A stretch of 64,000 nucleotides of DNA from Dermacentor variabilis (lineage: Eukaryota; Arthropoda; Arachnida; Ixodida; Ixodidae), in the NCBI RefSeq assembly GCF_050947875.1, contig NC_134574.1, positions 151,841,934-151,905,933 of the forward strand, in the 5' to 3' direction. A program made the position numbers and the translations under genes. Positions 1-12,200 of this stretch are shown here, piece after piece (position 1 is the stretch's first letter; each line of letters opens with the position of its first letter). Under the pieces are notes generated by a model. The model searched no databases. It was given only the letters and a program-made list of their open reading frames with translations, and was not told the DNA's origin.

Positions 1-2757
1 GAGGGGAATAAAAGATGGGCAGTCTGCCATGCCCAAATTAAGAAGCACTTAGCTCGATATCTGCAACTTTCTGAAAAGAGATCATGTTTAAATTTCGGAT
101 CACGTGCCAACAATGGTCGCTGATTGGCTCGGCGTCCTAATGAGATAACAGTTTGCGTGCGTTTTGCGTCTGTTGAAAGCAGACAGCATCGCACAACACG
201 AAAGCTTCGACAACGCATGTGAGGTCTTAGACAGAGGTCTGACAACATATTCATGTTATCACGTGTTCTTTAGAATTGGGCTGCGTGGAAATTTTGCTTT
301 TGCGAATGTAAATATTCTGCGCTCCCGTTCAAGACTTTCTCATTTTAAGTGATTGGGCTCACGTGAACACCTTTGGTGGGTCATCGCATGACTGGCTACG
401 TAATGTTGCAAACTCTCATATATGGCTAATGTGTAGATTCAATATAGAACGACAGGAAGCTCAAGATGATGGTATGTATTCATGTTAGGCTATGTCCATG
501 TTGTACGCACTTGACTTTTAGTAAAACAGAATGTGCAACTTATGTGAATTTAACGAATTGAATATGATTGATTTTTTTTGGCTAAGGCATATTTAATCGT
601 AAAAAAATAGAAACGCTTTCGAACGTGAAATGTGTGCATAAACGGATCAATACGATGGCAATTGCCCGTTTGAGCAAATACCTTTCATTTGACGTCAGTC
701 TAATCACTTTTCACCGCATCCAATTCAAGAACGTGATTATATGCATGTTGGAGCAGCTATATGAAACTTAACACCAAACATATGTTAGGCAAGACAAGCA
801 TGGCTCTCAAAAAATGCGGAAATGAACTTACCGCAAAGAACATTTAATATCATGGGTGCAACTCGAAACACTGAGGAAAAAGTACTGTATATTATAATGA
901 ACAAATTCCTTTTCACGCAGCATTGATATTATGCGAAGATGCACTTGTTGATATCACGCATGTTATTAGCTTTTAAATAGAAGCCCCTATTCTTCAAAAA
1001 GTATAGATGATCGTACCCACGGCTTCAATTATGATACACCTCACCCACATTCTCATATTTGAGAAGACTGAGGTCTTTAGTTTGTTGGGATCCTCGGAGT
1101 CCTTGCCCAGACAGGAATCGTCGCTGAGGTGACCCAACTTTTTTAAAGAAATTTTACCTTGTGTTTGGCGCATGATAGCCTCAGTTACTTATGCGCCATT
1201 AAACCCAACACAACACAGCATATATTCGATGAACTTAGTGGCTGAATATTGAAGTTTAGTTACGTAGCAAGAAAGAAGCGGCCCTTACATATCCCGTTAC
1301 CTGGGCCTCGGATACAACACCCGAACAACCATGCATGCCCAAATTATTCTGCTACAGCTTCTACAACGGTCATTCATCACTTATTGGGGCTTTTCCTGTG
1401 AACAAGAGCTACTCCACGGATATTAATGTTTGTTGAGCTAAGATCAGATCAAACGGACTGGTGTAGGTGTTGGTTCATTGATTATAGGTTTGTTAAACCA
1501 CTACTGCAATTTCTTAATCATGAGGGCATCGACGCTTCTATTTGCCTAAATATGTATGGCGCAGGGCAAGCTTCACGCACAAAAAAAGAACGACAGAAAG
1601 TTTAGTTTATTAGCATGCACCATTGACTGGCTTAAGGATATGACTGAGAAATTCATTTCAGAACTAGGCTACTGTATGCCACCTAAACTCAAGATGTAGA
1701 GGCCTGTAACATTGCCAAGCTGTAGGACTCAGCAGTATTTATTTTCATGACAACGGCTGCTAAAGACCCGCGCGCTCGCGCTCTCATACACGAACACGCA
1801 ATCACACGTGCTCGCAAGCATAAGCATTCAGGCGCGCTCAGAAATACGCAGGCGGCAACATACACACACGCGCGCGCAAAAATACACACCCGCAAACACA
1901 CGAACACATCTACGTAGACGCACGCAAGCAAACAGGCAGACAGATGGAGTGCGAACGAACACGAATTAGATCATGTGTTTCCACTGCAAAGCAGCTGTGC
2001 GAGACGGTGTCTTATTAAAAGAAAGCAGGGGGTAAACAAAGGGCCTATCAGAATCTAATTTGGGCGAAGAATAGCTGTCAGGTCATCGATTCGTGACTGA
2101 AATGAACTAGTAAGTGCACGAGCAAGTTCAATTAGAATTTGCAAATCGGTAGCAGTCATGTACAAAATGATCGGCAAGGTTTTTTTATTATTTTCATGTT
2201 TCTCAGTAACTACAAAGGTATAACCGTCCGACCTTCCACCTTGCTCAACCTATAAGCACAAGAAGGCTCGCGTAGTATGAGTGCCACTACAGGACAGCGA
2301 AACTGTGCGAGCACTCAGTACATGTTTTTCCACCTTTATGTTCCGAGCCTAAGATTTTGTTGCTCGGTAAGAATTGGGAATTTAAAAAAAAAAGGGAAAG
2401 GAACACCAGAAAAATAGTAACGCTTCCGTCGACTCTTTTAGGGGGCAGGACGTTTCGGTTCGCGCTCACCAGGATGCCACAATAGCGGCCGTCCGACGCC
2501 GGTAGGGCCTTAAAAAGCTGCTGTCACCCTCCTGCTTCGAGAAGCACTTCGTGAGCGGCCTACTACCTCCACTCTCCTCCTTCGTGATCTTGCGCTGCAG
2601 TACGCGTCTTCGACTCGCATGGCTGAAGGGAAAAGTTTCCGCGCATCGATGAAACGGGATAAACAGCGTTGCGACCGTGTGGCCTCGGCCTAGTTGAGCG
2701 CAGGGCTGGCAAACATTCCACTGCAGAGCTGCATTGCAGAGCTGGCAAACCAAAAAT
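1..2757. other. Intergenic, no gene recognised
   Basis: This stretch is AT-rich. Open frames are short (at most about 95 codons) and show no family motif, signal peptide or membrane-segment pattern. The only structured part is the alternating purine/pyrimidine tract near 1776-1935, listed separately. Confidence 0.6.
1776..1935. repeat. CA/CG-rich alternating low-complexity tract
   Basis: The tract is dominated by CACACG, CGCGCG and ACACAC runs interrupted by short unique stretches. It looks like a degenerate (CA)n/(CG)n microsatellite. Alternating purine-pyrimidine DNA of this kind can adopt Z-form, which is family knowledge and not shown here. A cysteine-rich antisense frame across it is a by-product of the repeat. 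Confidence 0.6.
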
Positions 2758-2876
2758 GATACAATGATGTTGTCACAAATTTCAGCGTTTTATTTTTTAT
2801 GTACACCCACCCCTTATGTAATACCCCCCAGCGGGGTCATAAAGGTAAATAAATGAAATGAAATGAAATGAAATGC
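2758..2876 (+). repeat. Candidate retroposon 3' tail with (GAAAT)n
   Basis: A short C-rich/G-rich hairpin (around 2825-2838, ACCCCC...GGGGT) is followed by GTAAATAAATG and then four GAAAT-type units ending near 2875. A 3' hairpin followed by a simple-repeat tail is typical of the 3' ends of non-LTR retroposons. No coding remnant precedes it, so this would be a strongly 5'-truncated copy. The family is unknown and the call is tentative. Confidence 0.35.
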
Positions 2877-3237
2877 TGGATGCAGGCAATGATTCAGTGT
2901 TGGTTGAAGCAAATTTGTGCACTTGAAGTGTTTTTTGCGACTCACACCTTTGAGAGTCCAATGACGTGTGCATTCCATAAATTTGTGAACTCTGTTTTTT
3001 TTTTGTTTAGCTCTCATAATTATAACTAAGCCAAAACAACCGATGTTGCAAACAGCCAAATTTGTTTGGCGATATATTCTTCGCCATTACTAGAGCTTCT
3101 TCTAAACCAAATAACTGAAAAGCAAGTGCATAGGAGAAAATCAAATGATCGTTCCTGCAATTAGTTACTTAGTAATGTGCGTTGTTGGGCGAGTTCGTAC
3201 ATATTTATAAGACAGGAACGAGGAATAAGCACAATTA

Positions 3238-3275
3238 TTGACGGGGACTTGTTCCCCTTCGGTCGTCCCCGTCAA
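3238..3275. repeat. Inverted repeat with 11-bp arms
   Basis: The arms TTGACGGGGAC (3238-3248) and GTCCCCGTCAA (3265-3273 plus AA to 3275) are perfect reverse complements around a 16-nt loop. A weaker outer pairing (GCACAATT near 3229 and TTATTGTGC near 3286) extends the symmetry. It may be a relic of a palindromic MITE-like repeat. No flanking duplication was found. Confidence 0.5.
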
Positions 3276-5111
3276 AACTCCCGCTTATTGTGCTTCCTAT
3301 AGATATCAACTACTCCCCAATTACGTGTCGTAGCGATTCTCGCCTCCTGCACCGACGAGGTGCATGCGGTACGCTTCATTATCCCAACGATCCTGCACTC
3401 ATAAGCACGGTCGTTTCCATCAGCAGTTACGACCTAATCGGTGTTGCGCCTACAATAGGAGCGCACTCGCTCTGCGCATAAATTTCGGCGTGCAAAGCGC
3501 TCGGCGTGTGTATACCGTCGCGGTTTCCGCGACCCCTATAATTTGCGCCCAATATCTGAAAGCCCGTCTCGCTCGCCCCTCGTTGCTATTGAATGCGACC
3601 GTCGTCGGTTGAAAGGTCGAGAGGGGGATGAGCCACGTTTAACCGCTGCTCCACGTCATTGTCGTTGAGTGGTATCGATCGGTAGAATCTGTGTGCACGA
3701 CCGACCGATCGACCGACACAGGCGTTTGAAACGCAGGGCGATACTGCATATTAGGGAGACGGGACGTGGCCAAGGACTGTTAGCATGTGGCGTGTTCTTC
3801 GTAGAAACACCGGGACGCACGCAAGTATAAAATTTGGGGTCGGCGCAGATCGACGTTGAATATGTGGCGGGGAGTTCAGACAGGAGCGAGATGGCGCGCG
3901 ACGATTTCAAGGAAGCGGTGAGTCGAAGACGGCGGGATCGGATGAAGGTGTTGCATGCTTTATGAGTGGCTCGGGCGCCGACGGGGTCAGAGAAAAAGGA
4001 AACCTTACTTCAGCGAGGCTGATTCTCGGGCTAGTTGGTACGGTTTACTCATAATGGCAAAGCCTTCAACAAGACAGGGACGTGGCAGAAACACAGAACA
4101 GCGCTGTGACAGGACGGGATTCAGGCTCGATTTTTATTGCCGCGTTAAGCATTTGGCAAATTGTGTAAGCAGGGGGGGGCACGTTTAACCTGTAACATCC
4201 TTTATAAGGACGAGCCAAGCGTTTAAAAAGTCATATGCAGGCGCCTATGACAAATAAGGGTCTGCTTAAACTAATCTGTGACGAACTGAGTAGCGATGAG
4301 TCGCCGCGTCTGTTCCACGAGCCCGCCAGGACACGAATGCGCGCGTGATAACCGACGGCTGAGGAACAGCGAAGATGGCGAGGGCGCCGCTTACATGCGT
4401 TCTGTACAGCGGGCTTGGCGAACTTTTTCATTCGTCGTCAGCGCATAGCGTTGATGCTGAGAATTTAAGCAAGTTCACACAATCTGATTTTCATTATGTT
4501 TTTGTGGTGTAACATTCCTAGCGTGCTATTCTAGATGTCCTGAGTAGCTGTCATTCGACCCCAGAGCGAAAAATGTTGATTTTAAGGAAAATCTGTATTG
4601 AAAAAAGTCATAAACCCTGCAGACATGGAATACGTAATTTAATGTGTCTGATGTCGTTACGCGCGTCATTTGATGGCCAAAAACTGTACAAGCGCTTCCA
4701 ATCCACTTCCAAAACCAAGCATCAATTTTTCCCATGTCTTTTTTTTTTCATTGCTCCAACTTCTCACATGATCCGCAAGAAGCCTAGCTTTCCTTTCTCT
4801 TATGCATATTATATTTTGATATTGCTTGATGTCTCGCAATTTGCGTGTAAATAAAGGGGGCTTCCCCTTACTCTTCAGGAAGAATCACTTATTGCCTTTT
4901 GATTCACTTAGCGAAAGAAAGACCGCTCGTAATTGCATCTTGGCAAGGAGTCCACAGTGATTCTCATCGAGCTAAGTGAAGCTCCTTCCTTCCCTTGATT
5001 TCTTTTTCTTTCTTTTTCGTTCTTCGCGCAGGAAGGCAACAAAAGGGGATTCACCCTCTCTTTTTGTTTCCTGTTCGATTACATAATACTTACTTCTTTA
5101 CTGCAGCTGGC

Positions 5112-5167
5112 CGAATAAAGGGTTGTTTCTCGGGTCGCCCACGGGGCACATTTTACCCCTTTATTCG
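5112..5167. repeat. Inverted repeat with 11-bp arms
   Basis: CGAATAAAGGG (5112-5122) and CCCTTTATTCG (5157-5167) are exact reverse complements separated by 34 nt. The loop also contains a smaller GC-rich dyad (CGGGTCGCCC). Possible foldback or MITE remnant; no target duplication seen. Confidence 0.45.
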
Positions 5168-7728
5168 AGTGTACGGGACCCGCGGAGGGTTAGGAGAGGA
5201 TGCTTTGCCCAGGATGCTTTCACCTCATTAACTCTTGTTACGCACAGCGTCCACCGCACATTAAGGGAGGGTGTATCGTATATGCGCTTGCTCAGCACAC
5301 GGCAAGCTATTCATCGCCTCACTCTCCCGGCGGTTCCCGAAAGCGCACAGAGCTCGTCAGCGATTCGCCGCTGATCGGGCGGGGAACAACCCTTGCAGCG
5401 TGCGCTGCCTCCCCGAGAAACGATGCAGCATGGTGAAACGCAGGGCTTCGAGTCAGCTGAGACGTTGATGGCTCGACGGCAGACGATACCTTGCGCGGCG
5501 GTCGTACTGTAAGCACGAACTTAACCGTGAAGCAATAAGGAAGCGAGTTCTTGTTTGAGGCAGGTTTTTTTATGATAGTGCTAAGTGATGCCGGAACTCG
5601 CTCTGCGACTAAACGCATCCACGGTGTGACAGAAACGTCGCATGCGAAGGTGAGTCCTGATCATCTATATAGGACGAACAGACGAACTCGAAAAGGCCAT
5701 ACTGCTGCAGTTATGGGGACGCCAGAAGTATACGGCCTACGTGATCTCCACCTATTATTGAACGCCACCAATATTCAGTGGAACACTCGTTAAAGGAACA
5801 ATGCTCCGGCTAACAGGGAACAGTAAGGGGGGCAGATTAACAGATGGGTAGTCTACATAGCGTTTCCTAAAGCGTAAACTAGCAGTTCCAGAAGAAAATC
5901 CGAGCGCATTGTAAACAGGCGTACGTTTGCTGCAGGCGAAAGTGGCACGCAGACAACGCCGCAAAACTGGCGGTGTTACTGCAATAAGTTGCACAGAGTG
6001 CACTGCACAGTACACTGCAGACAATGCGCAGTGTCGGTGCTCTTAAACTTCAGCACAGCTTTGTCCTACGCCCTAGTTTCCACATCGACGCAGCGAGCGC
6101 GTGGCCGTACTGCACGGAATTAGGGATGGTTTAATGTCTTCGAAGCACGCGTCGTTGGCGACCTGAACCGGCGGATGAGCGGAAACTGCATAAGGCGACA
6201 CTTTTTGCCCTCGCAACAGGGATTGCTTAATGAGACGGAACGGCTTTGGCTAATTCGATTTATAAGGCGTAGAAACAGCCGGAAAGGCTTATTGCGTTTA
6301 CTTGTCATTTCTGTTCCTTCCATTGCTTCTTTGGAAACGACGAGGTGACGCCACTTCCCCTGCCGGTGTTGAAATATCACTGGCACGCATACATCACCTA
6401 TTACTCTTAGATTTTCAATCCGTAGAAAATATCATACGCCATTAAGAATTAGCGCTGGAGAATGACCGAGATTTTTCTTTTCTAAAAATTTAGATTGTTG
6501 ATGAATTTCATTGAATAAGTGAAATGAAAAAAAATGAAATTAAAATGAAAGAAGCCTGTTCTCAATAATACAATGATTGCTTTTGTTGAAATGTGCGCAT
6601 GATAAAATCAGTTAGCTGTAACGTAATCATTCTTGTTCAGACAATCTGGTGTACACTGGGGAACGGGGGCGCTTAAGGTAGAAATATCATTGGAAAGTAT
6701 CCACAGGTAGCAGAGACATGCTGTCCGATCCTAGAAATCTATACAAGATGAACAGCAGTGCTTTCATCGTTTCCTGCTGCGATAGCTTCGGATATCAGCC
6801 GTCCAAGATGGCTTGTTGTGACGACGGTGTATGACCAACGCGAGCTGAAACAGTCGCTAGCGATCGCCCATGCATGAACTGTATAGTGAGGTAAGTCACA
6901 CAGAACACGTTCTATCACCTCTTCGCGACAAGATTTGCCACACGTAGCAAATCCACACGTAGTGGATCGTTCCAATAAGAAAGGGACTATAAAAATTGTG
7001 AGTGTTAATGTCGCTGAAAACAACTCGCGAACAGTTTAAGCGACACAAACCCTTACTGCTGCTAACGGCGTGTCTAGAACACACCAGCATTGCCTCACAA
7101 GAGTCGCATAGCTTTTTTTTTTTTTGTAGTATTGTACTTCGCGGGACTTCTTACATCTTTCGGCAAACAGCAGCAACGCAGCAAAAAGTAAGCGAAAGAA
7201 GTTGGTGGGGTCGGTGCTCGCAGCCACAGCACTAAAATCACGGCACTTAACCGCAAAGTGTGACCTCATCTTCAAACGCCGTGCATTTAGCCATTTTTCT
7301 CAAAAGCTGTGGTCTCTTTCATAACAGCGCCTGAACGACCATCGAGCCGCCTTGGCGTGCCGACCACCAATAGCAATGGTGTGGGAGATTTACCGTCTGC
7401 GCCGAACCCCAGAAGCACCGTTTCATCGCTGCAACCATCTTTTTTTTTGTTTGAAATTGATCGCGTCGCGCGGAAATTGCTCGGTCTCCTAATACTATCA
7501 CACATATCGTGATGTAGATGGCATGGCGTGTCTGGCAGCTTTGTGTCTTCCGAGCGCAGAGCACAGATGTTACGCAGGCGTGATCACATTATTATACGGT
7601 CGTCTTTTCTTCGGGGGTGTGGGGGAAGAGAAAAAAAAAACATTTGCGTTTGGATGAAGCTTCTGTTTTTTGTTGCTGGGACTTTTTGGTATTGTGATTT
7701 CTTATTGAAGGTATTGATTTATTTATTT

Positions 7729-7738
7729 ATTTATTTAT
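7729..7738 (+). repeat. Left target-site duplication of element A (candidate)
   Basis: ATTTATTTAT lies at the end of a longer (ATTT)n run (7717-7738) directly before the proposed 5' end of element A. The same 10 bases follow the (TAA)n tail at 13462-13471. The sequence is low-complexity, so the exact boundary and duplication length are ambiguous by several bases. Confidence 0.5.
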
Positions 7739-7900
7739 GAAGACGACGACGAAGTTACTGTGCTCGGTTGCTGGTTTTCTTCTGGTGCTGCTGTTTTTCT
7801 CTATTTACCTTATTTTCGTGCATCAGTAACAGGCAACGACGTTTGTGCTGAACCCTGCAGTCTTCTACTCTGCTGGGAGATCCTCCCCGCGGAGCTTGCC
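7739..7900 (+). promoter_or_regulatory. Element A 5' UTR with candidate internal promoter
   Basis: The 162 bases run from the proposed 5' end (GAAGACGACGACGAAG) to the ORF1 AUG. LINEs of this group usually have an internal TATA-less promoter with a downstream promoter element (DPE) near +28 (known for I and jockey). Here GGTTG at 7766-7770 falls exactly at +28 to +32 and fits the degenerate DPE consensus RGWYV. The consensus is short, so chance agreement is quite possible. Confidence 0.35.
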
Positions 7901-9166
7901 ATGGAAGATATGGTCTTGGACACGTCCGGCGGTCAGCATAGACCGCCCGCGGCTCGGAAGCGGCTCAGTTCGGCAGTAGGATCCGACGCTACTGATTCCG
8001 AGCTTTCTGACTCAAGATCTGAAGATTCGGATGCTTTCATACCTGTCAAGCACCGCCGCCCACGACGGACGTCGCCGGCATCGTCCTCAAGTGAAGGGAC
8101 TGTCATATACAACACCATCAAGACTACAACAGTAGCTTTCATTCCCGTCGACGCGATGGTAAGCCTGAATGCTATCTCTCGACAGAAACTTAATGATTTC
8201 TTCTTCAAACTTGCCCCTGGACTAATCCAAGAGGTTCGCGTGAACCCCTGGAAAAATGTCATTGCTGTTGACACAACTGATGACAAGATGGTGCAAACTC
8301 TACTTGGTTTGTCTGAAATCTGTGGGGTCCACACTCGTCCCTACATACCACAGGGTACAAATATAGCAGCTGGTGTCGTATCTGATGTGGACTTGGATCT
8401 CAAAGACGACGTTTTTAAGAACATGATCGTTTGCACGCCACCATGCAAAATAATTAGCGTTCGAAGGCTAGGCTCGTCAAAGTGTATGAAGATACTTTTC
8501 GCCTCTGGAAAGCTGCCTAGTCATATAAAGGCTGGACTTGTGCGCTATCCTGTTCGACCTTTCGTACCACGGCCTTTGCAATGCCATAAATGTTTTAAGA
8601 TTGGTCATGTTCAGGGCTTTTGCACCAGAGATTTGGTCTGTGCCAAATGCGGTGGGAATCACCATGTAGATTCCTGTGAAAGTCAGGCATATCGGTGCCC
8701 TAACTGCAATGGTGAACATTTGGCAACAGATAAAGGATGTCCCTCTTTGAAGAATGAACTAAAGGCACTAAAAGAGAAAGCCAAAAAGAAGGCAGCAGGA
8801 GATGAAAGCTCCCGTCGCCGTAGTGCTGCCCCAGCGACTGGAAAGGCAGCGCGTTCAAAGAGTGACAAAGACACAACGCATCGGAAAGTAGGGGGGCGGA
8901 ACTTCTGCCTCTCAGACACATCGTGGCCAGCGCTTCCATCGAAACCGTCGGAACAAGTATGTACAAAGACTTCGACCACGGTGGAAAGCACTGCAAACAC
9001 ATTACCTAAACCGGTATCAGCCAACGACGATGTGCAACTTGTCAATCTTCTAAAGATGCTTGTCAGCGTCATCAGATCTCTAATCGCCGGTCGCCAGACA
9101 CCAGCAGCGTCAGCAGCAGAGCAACTTTTGGAGGCACTCGTTCCTGTCCTCGACGGCCTTCGCTAG
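7901..9166 (+). CDS. Element A ORF1: Gag-like nucleic-acid-binding protein with three zinc knuckles
   Basis: The 421-residue protein is expected to coat the element RNA and form the ribonucleoprotein particle. The start is the ATG at 7901, in strong Kozak context (GCCATGG); the frame is open upstream to 7760 but has no other ATG there. The N-terminal ~70 residues are Ser/Asp/Glu-rich, then basic (HRRPRR). A central globular part (about residues 85-220) fits the RNA-recognition-like Gag fold of I and jockey elements. Three knuckles follow at residues 228-280: CX2CX4HX4C, CX2CX3HX4C and CX2CX3HX6C, the signature spacing of these Gags. A Lys-rich segment and a low-complexity C-terminus complete it. 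The stop TAG is at 9164-9166, and the ORF2 frame is already open from 9084, so the two frames overlap. Confidence 0.88.
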   Translation: MEDMVLDTSGGQHRPPAARKRLSSAVGSDATDSELSDSRSEDSDAFIPVKHRRPRRTSPASSSSEGTVIYNTIKTTTVAFIPVDAMVSLNAISRQKLNDFFFKLAPGLIQEVRVNPWKNVIAVDTTDDKMVQTLLGLSEICGVHTRPYIPQGTNIAAGVVSDVDLDLKDDVFKNMIVCTPPCKIISVRRLGSSKCMKILFASGKLPSHIKAGLVRYPVRPFVPRPLQCHKCFKIGHVQGFCTRDLVCAKCGGNHHVDSCESQAYRCPNCNGEHLATDKGCPSLKNELKALKEKAKKKAAGDESSRRRSAAPATGKAARSKSDKDTTHRKVGGRNFCLSDTSWPALPSKPSEQVCTKTSTTVESTANTLPKPVSANDDVQLVNLLKMLVSVIRSLIAGRQTPAASAAEQLLEALVPVLDGLR

Positions 9167-9215
9167 ACGTTTTACCGGAAACAATTCCAACAGTTGTCAG
9201 CAGCCTCGCCCCTTT

Positions 9216-12200
9216 GTGCTGCAATGGAATGTCAGGTCGATGCGACCGCGGCACGCGGATTTAGTCCTTCGACTCATCGCTATGAAGACTCCCCCAGACG
9301 TTATAGCGCTTCAGGAAACTAACGTAAGGAAAGACGAATATCGATTGCCAGGCTTCGTGGGTGTCCACAGTAACACTCGATGCGCGGAACCAGCTTGTGG
9401 CTCTTTCCAGTGCGTGGAGGAGGCGCATACGCGCAATGCTTCAAAAGCATCAGTGTACGTTCGTGCTGACTTGGACTTCGCGGTTATTGACACAGACGGC
9501 ATCTGTGACGATGAGTTTGAGTGTGTAGCTGTTACTGTGAGCCTCAGAGGTGTGTGTACGACGGTGGCAAGCATATACAACAGGCCTACACGTTCTTCCG
9601 ATACCTCGCTACTTGAGAGCTTGTTGTCTCGGTGTGGGGCATCGTTTGTGTTATGCGGAGATTTTAATGCCCACCATCCACGATGGTGTAGCCGTCCCCA
9701 AGACAATCGTGGGACAGAGATTAACGAGATCATTATCAAGAATGATCTCCAATTACTGAATGACGGTTCACCTACATTTATAGGTAGAGGAAAGGAGCAT
9801 TCCACTATAGACCTTGCGATATCAACGAGAGATGTGTGCTTAGCCTGGTCATGTGAACCCGACCCGTGGGGCTCAGATCACCTTCCCATTTGGTTAACAC
9901 CAACACATACTGCGGGTCGCCAGGATGTCGTTTATACAGTGACTAACTGGGACAAGTTCCGACAGCTGATCTCCGAGGCACCATCTCAAGACAGCCTATT
10001 TAAACTTATGAGTGAGTGCTTACGGAAAGCTACAGTACAACGACGACGGAGTATCGGCACACCAAATCCCGATCTAAAGCTTTTGCGGCTCCGCGCATGT
10101 CGACGGCGCGCTTATAGACGGGCACAGCGCTCTAAACGACGCACCGACTGGACTATATACAATCGCATTGATGCAGCCATACGGCGGCATACAAAACAGC
10201 TTCGTCGAAAGAGCTGGGAAGCTTTGTGTAGTTCGTTGCACACTGGAAGTGGTTTTGGAAATGTATGGCGCATACTGAAGGCTCTCCGCACTCCTCAAAT
10301 CTGCAAGAACCCTACGGCTGCATTGAGCATAGCGACTAACCAGTCACCAAAAGTAATAGCGGAGGCATTCGCAGACATTTTCGTCTCTTCTGCATCCAGT
10401 GACACCACAATTAGCGACCTTCGTTCTTTGACAAGTCACACCACCATAACCGCTTCCTACGGTCCAGCCTGCCAGATGGATGAGGCAGATTTCACTCTTG
10501 AGGAGCTGCGACACGCGCTGAGCCTCTCCAAACGCCGCACTGCTCCAGGCGAAGATGGTGTGACGTACCAAGCATTGCGGAACGTTGATAAGAGTTTCCA
10601 TGACCGTATATTGGACGAGTATAATGAAGTATGGAGAGCCGGTGTAATCCCTGCTGAATGGAAATCGTCCGTGGTAATACCAATTTTAAAGCCCGGGCGT
10701 CCTGCTAGGCACCTAAAGTCCTACCGACCAATATCCCTAACTTCAAATGTCATCAAGTTAATGGAGCGAATGGTCTTGTTTCGTTTAGATGTCAGGCTAG
10801 AGGAGCTGAATTTTTTCCCTGATGTCATGAGTGGCTTTCGGCGCCGCCGTTCGGCTCTGGACAGCATATCAGACCTTGTCTCAGCACTCGAATTTGCTAA
10901 AGAAAACAAGCACTCTGCCTACATGCTCTTCCTAGACATACAGCAAGCCTTCGATTCAGTTCCGCATAAGGCGATTATTTTCGCTCTTGCTACCGCGGGA
11001 ATTTCGGGTCGTCTGCTACAATTTGTGCATAATTTTCTATCGGAGCGCCGTATGAAAGTGCGTGTCGGAGGTGTAACTAGTGAATACCGAAATGTGAAGT
11101 GCGGTGTGCCGCAGGGCAGCGTATTATCGCCGCTTTTGTGTAACACCGTACTCGCCGCACTTCCAAGTCGTTTGCCTCGGGACACTGATTTCCCTGTGAG
11201 CATAGCTGTCTACGCAGATGACATTGCTCTGTGGATAAGCGGCCCTTCGCACCTTGGTCCGCGGCTTCGTGCAAGCTTGCAAAGAGCTCTCAACGCTACT
11301 TCGGAGTATTTGGGTGAAGTTGGCCTGCTCATATCACCTGCTAAGTCGGCTGCAATAGCATATCACCCTAAACAACGCGCTCGTCGAACGATGAGCCGAC
11401 TGTATCTTGACGAAACGCCTATAAACTGGGTGCGACAACACCGTTATTTGGGGTTAATTGTGGATGATCGCATCTCTTGGCGTCCTGCCGTTAAATCTGT
11501 ACGACGCAAATCGCACTCCCTCCTTAAGTATGTGGCCGCCTTGACTGCTCGAGGTGCTGGCTGCGACCAAACAACGGCTCTTCAGGTGTACCAGTCATCT
11601 GTACTCTCAGGCATGCTGTACGCATTACCAATTTTGAACATACCACATAGTTTGATGTCCCAACTGGAGCGAGATCATCGCGTTGCCCTTCGACTAATGC
11701 TTGGATTACCTCGTGAGGCGCAATCTATTGCATTACTCACTGAAGCGCATCAGTTACCCCTGAGGCTGCAAGCAGATCAGAGAGCTCTGTATCATATTGA
11801 GCGTCTGCACCGCGCATCGAATGGTCAATCGCTCCTTGATCGTCTCATTAACCGCCCGTTATCTCGAATGGGAAAAATGGCGGCTTTATTTATGAATATC
11901 ACTAACATTTCTGAACATGCTGCTTCAGATACGTCTCCGCCTCCAAAAGGTATCACGAAACACGTACTTCCCATTTACCTCACAATCCCTGACATGCACA
12001 AAAAGTCTGATATGGCTGTTTCGGCAATATTCCAATTGGCTCAGTCTCACATGTTCGAAAAGTTTCCAGATTATCTTCAAGTTTTCACAGATGCATCTGT
12101 ACACAACGACGGTCAAGGCGCCTCTGCAGCTTTTTTCTGCCCTTCAACTAAAGTACGACGTATATTTCACATACCTCATCCAGTTTCGTCAACAACTGCA

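Larger units (their letters stand above)
2877..7728. other. Intergenic, no gene recognised
   Basis: Many short overlapping frames occur on both strands, none with recognisable domains. Poly-T runs (4739-4749, 7111-7125) and small inverted repeats are present. Nothing supports an exon or RNA gene. Confidence 0.55.

Noticed and set aside
1689..1931. Cysteine-rich 80-codon minus-strand frame
   Set aside because: It reads through a CA/CG-rich simple-sequence tract; the Cys/Val/Arg pattern comes from the repeat and does not resemble a secreted peptide.
7760..7900. N-terminal extension of element A ORF1 upstream of the ATG at 7901
   Set aside because: The open frame there begins at a GTG, not an ATG, and lies in the presumed 5' UTR; the ATG at 7901 has a strong Kozak context.
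9311..9805. 164-codon minus-strand frame opposite element A ORF2
   Set aside because: Antisense shadow of the endonuclease domain; no domain of its own.
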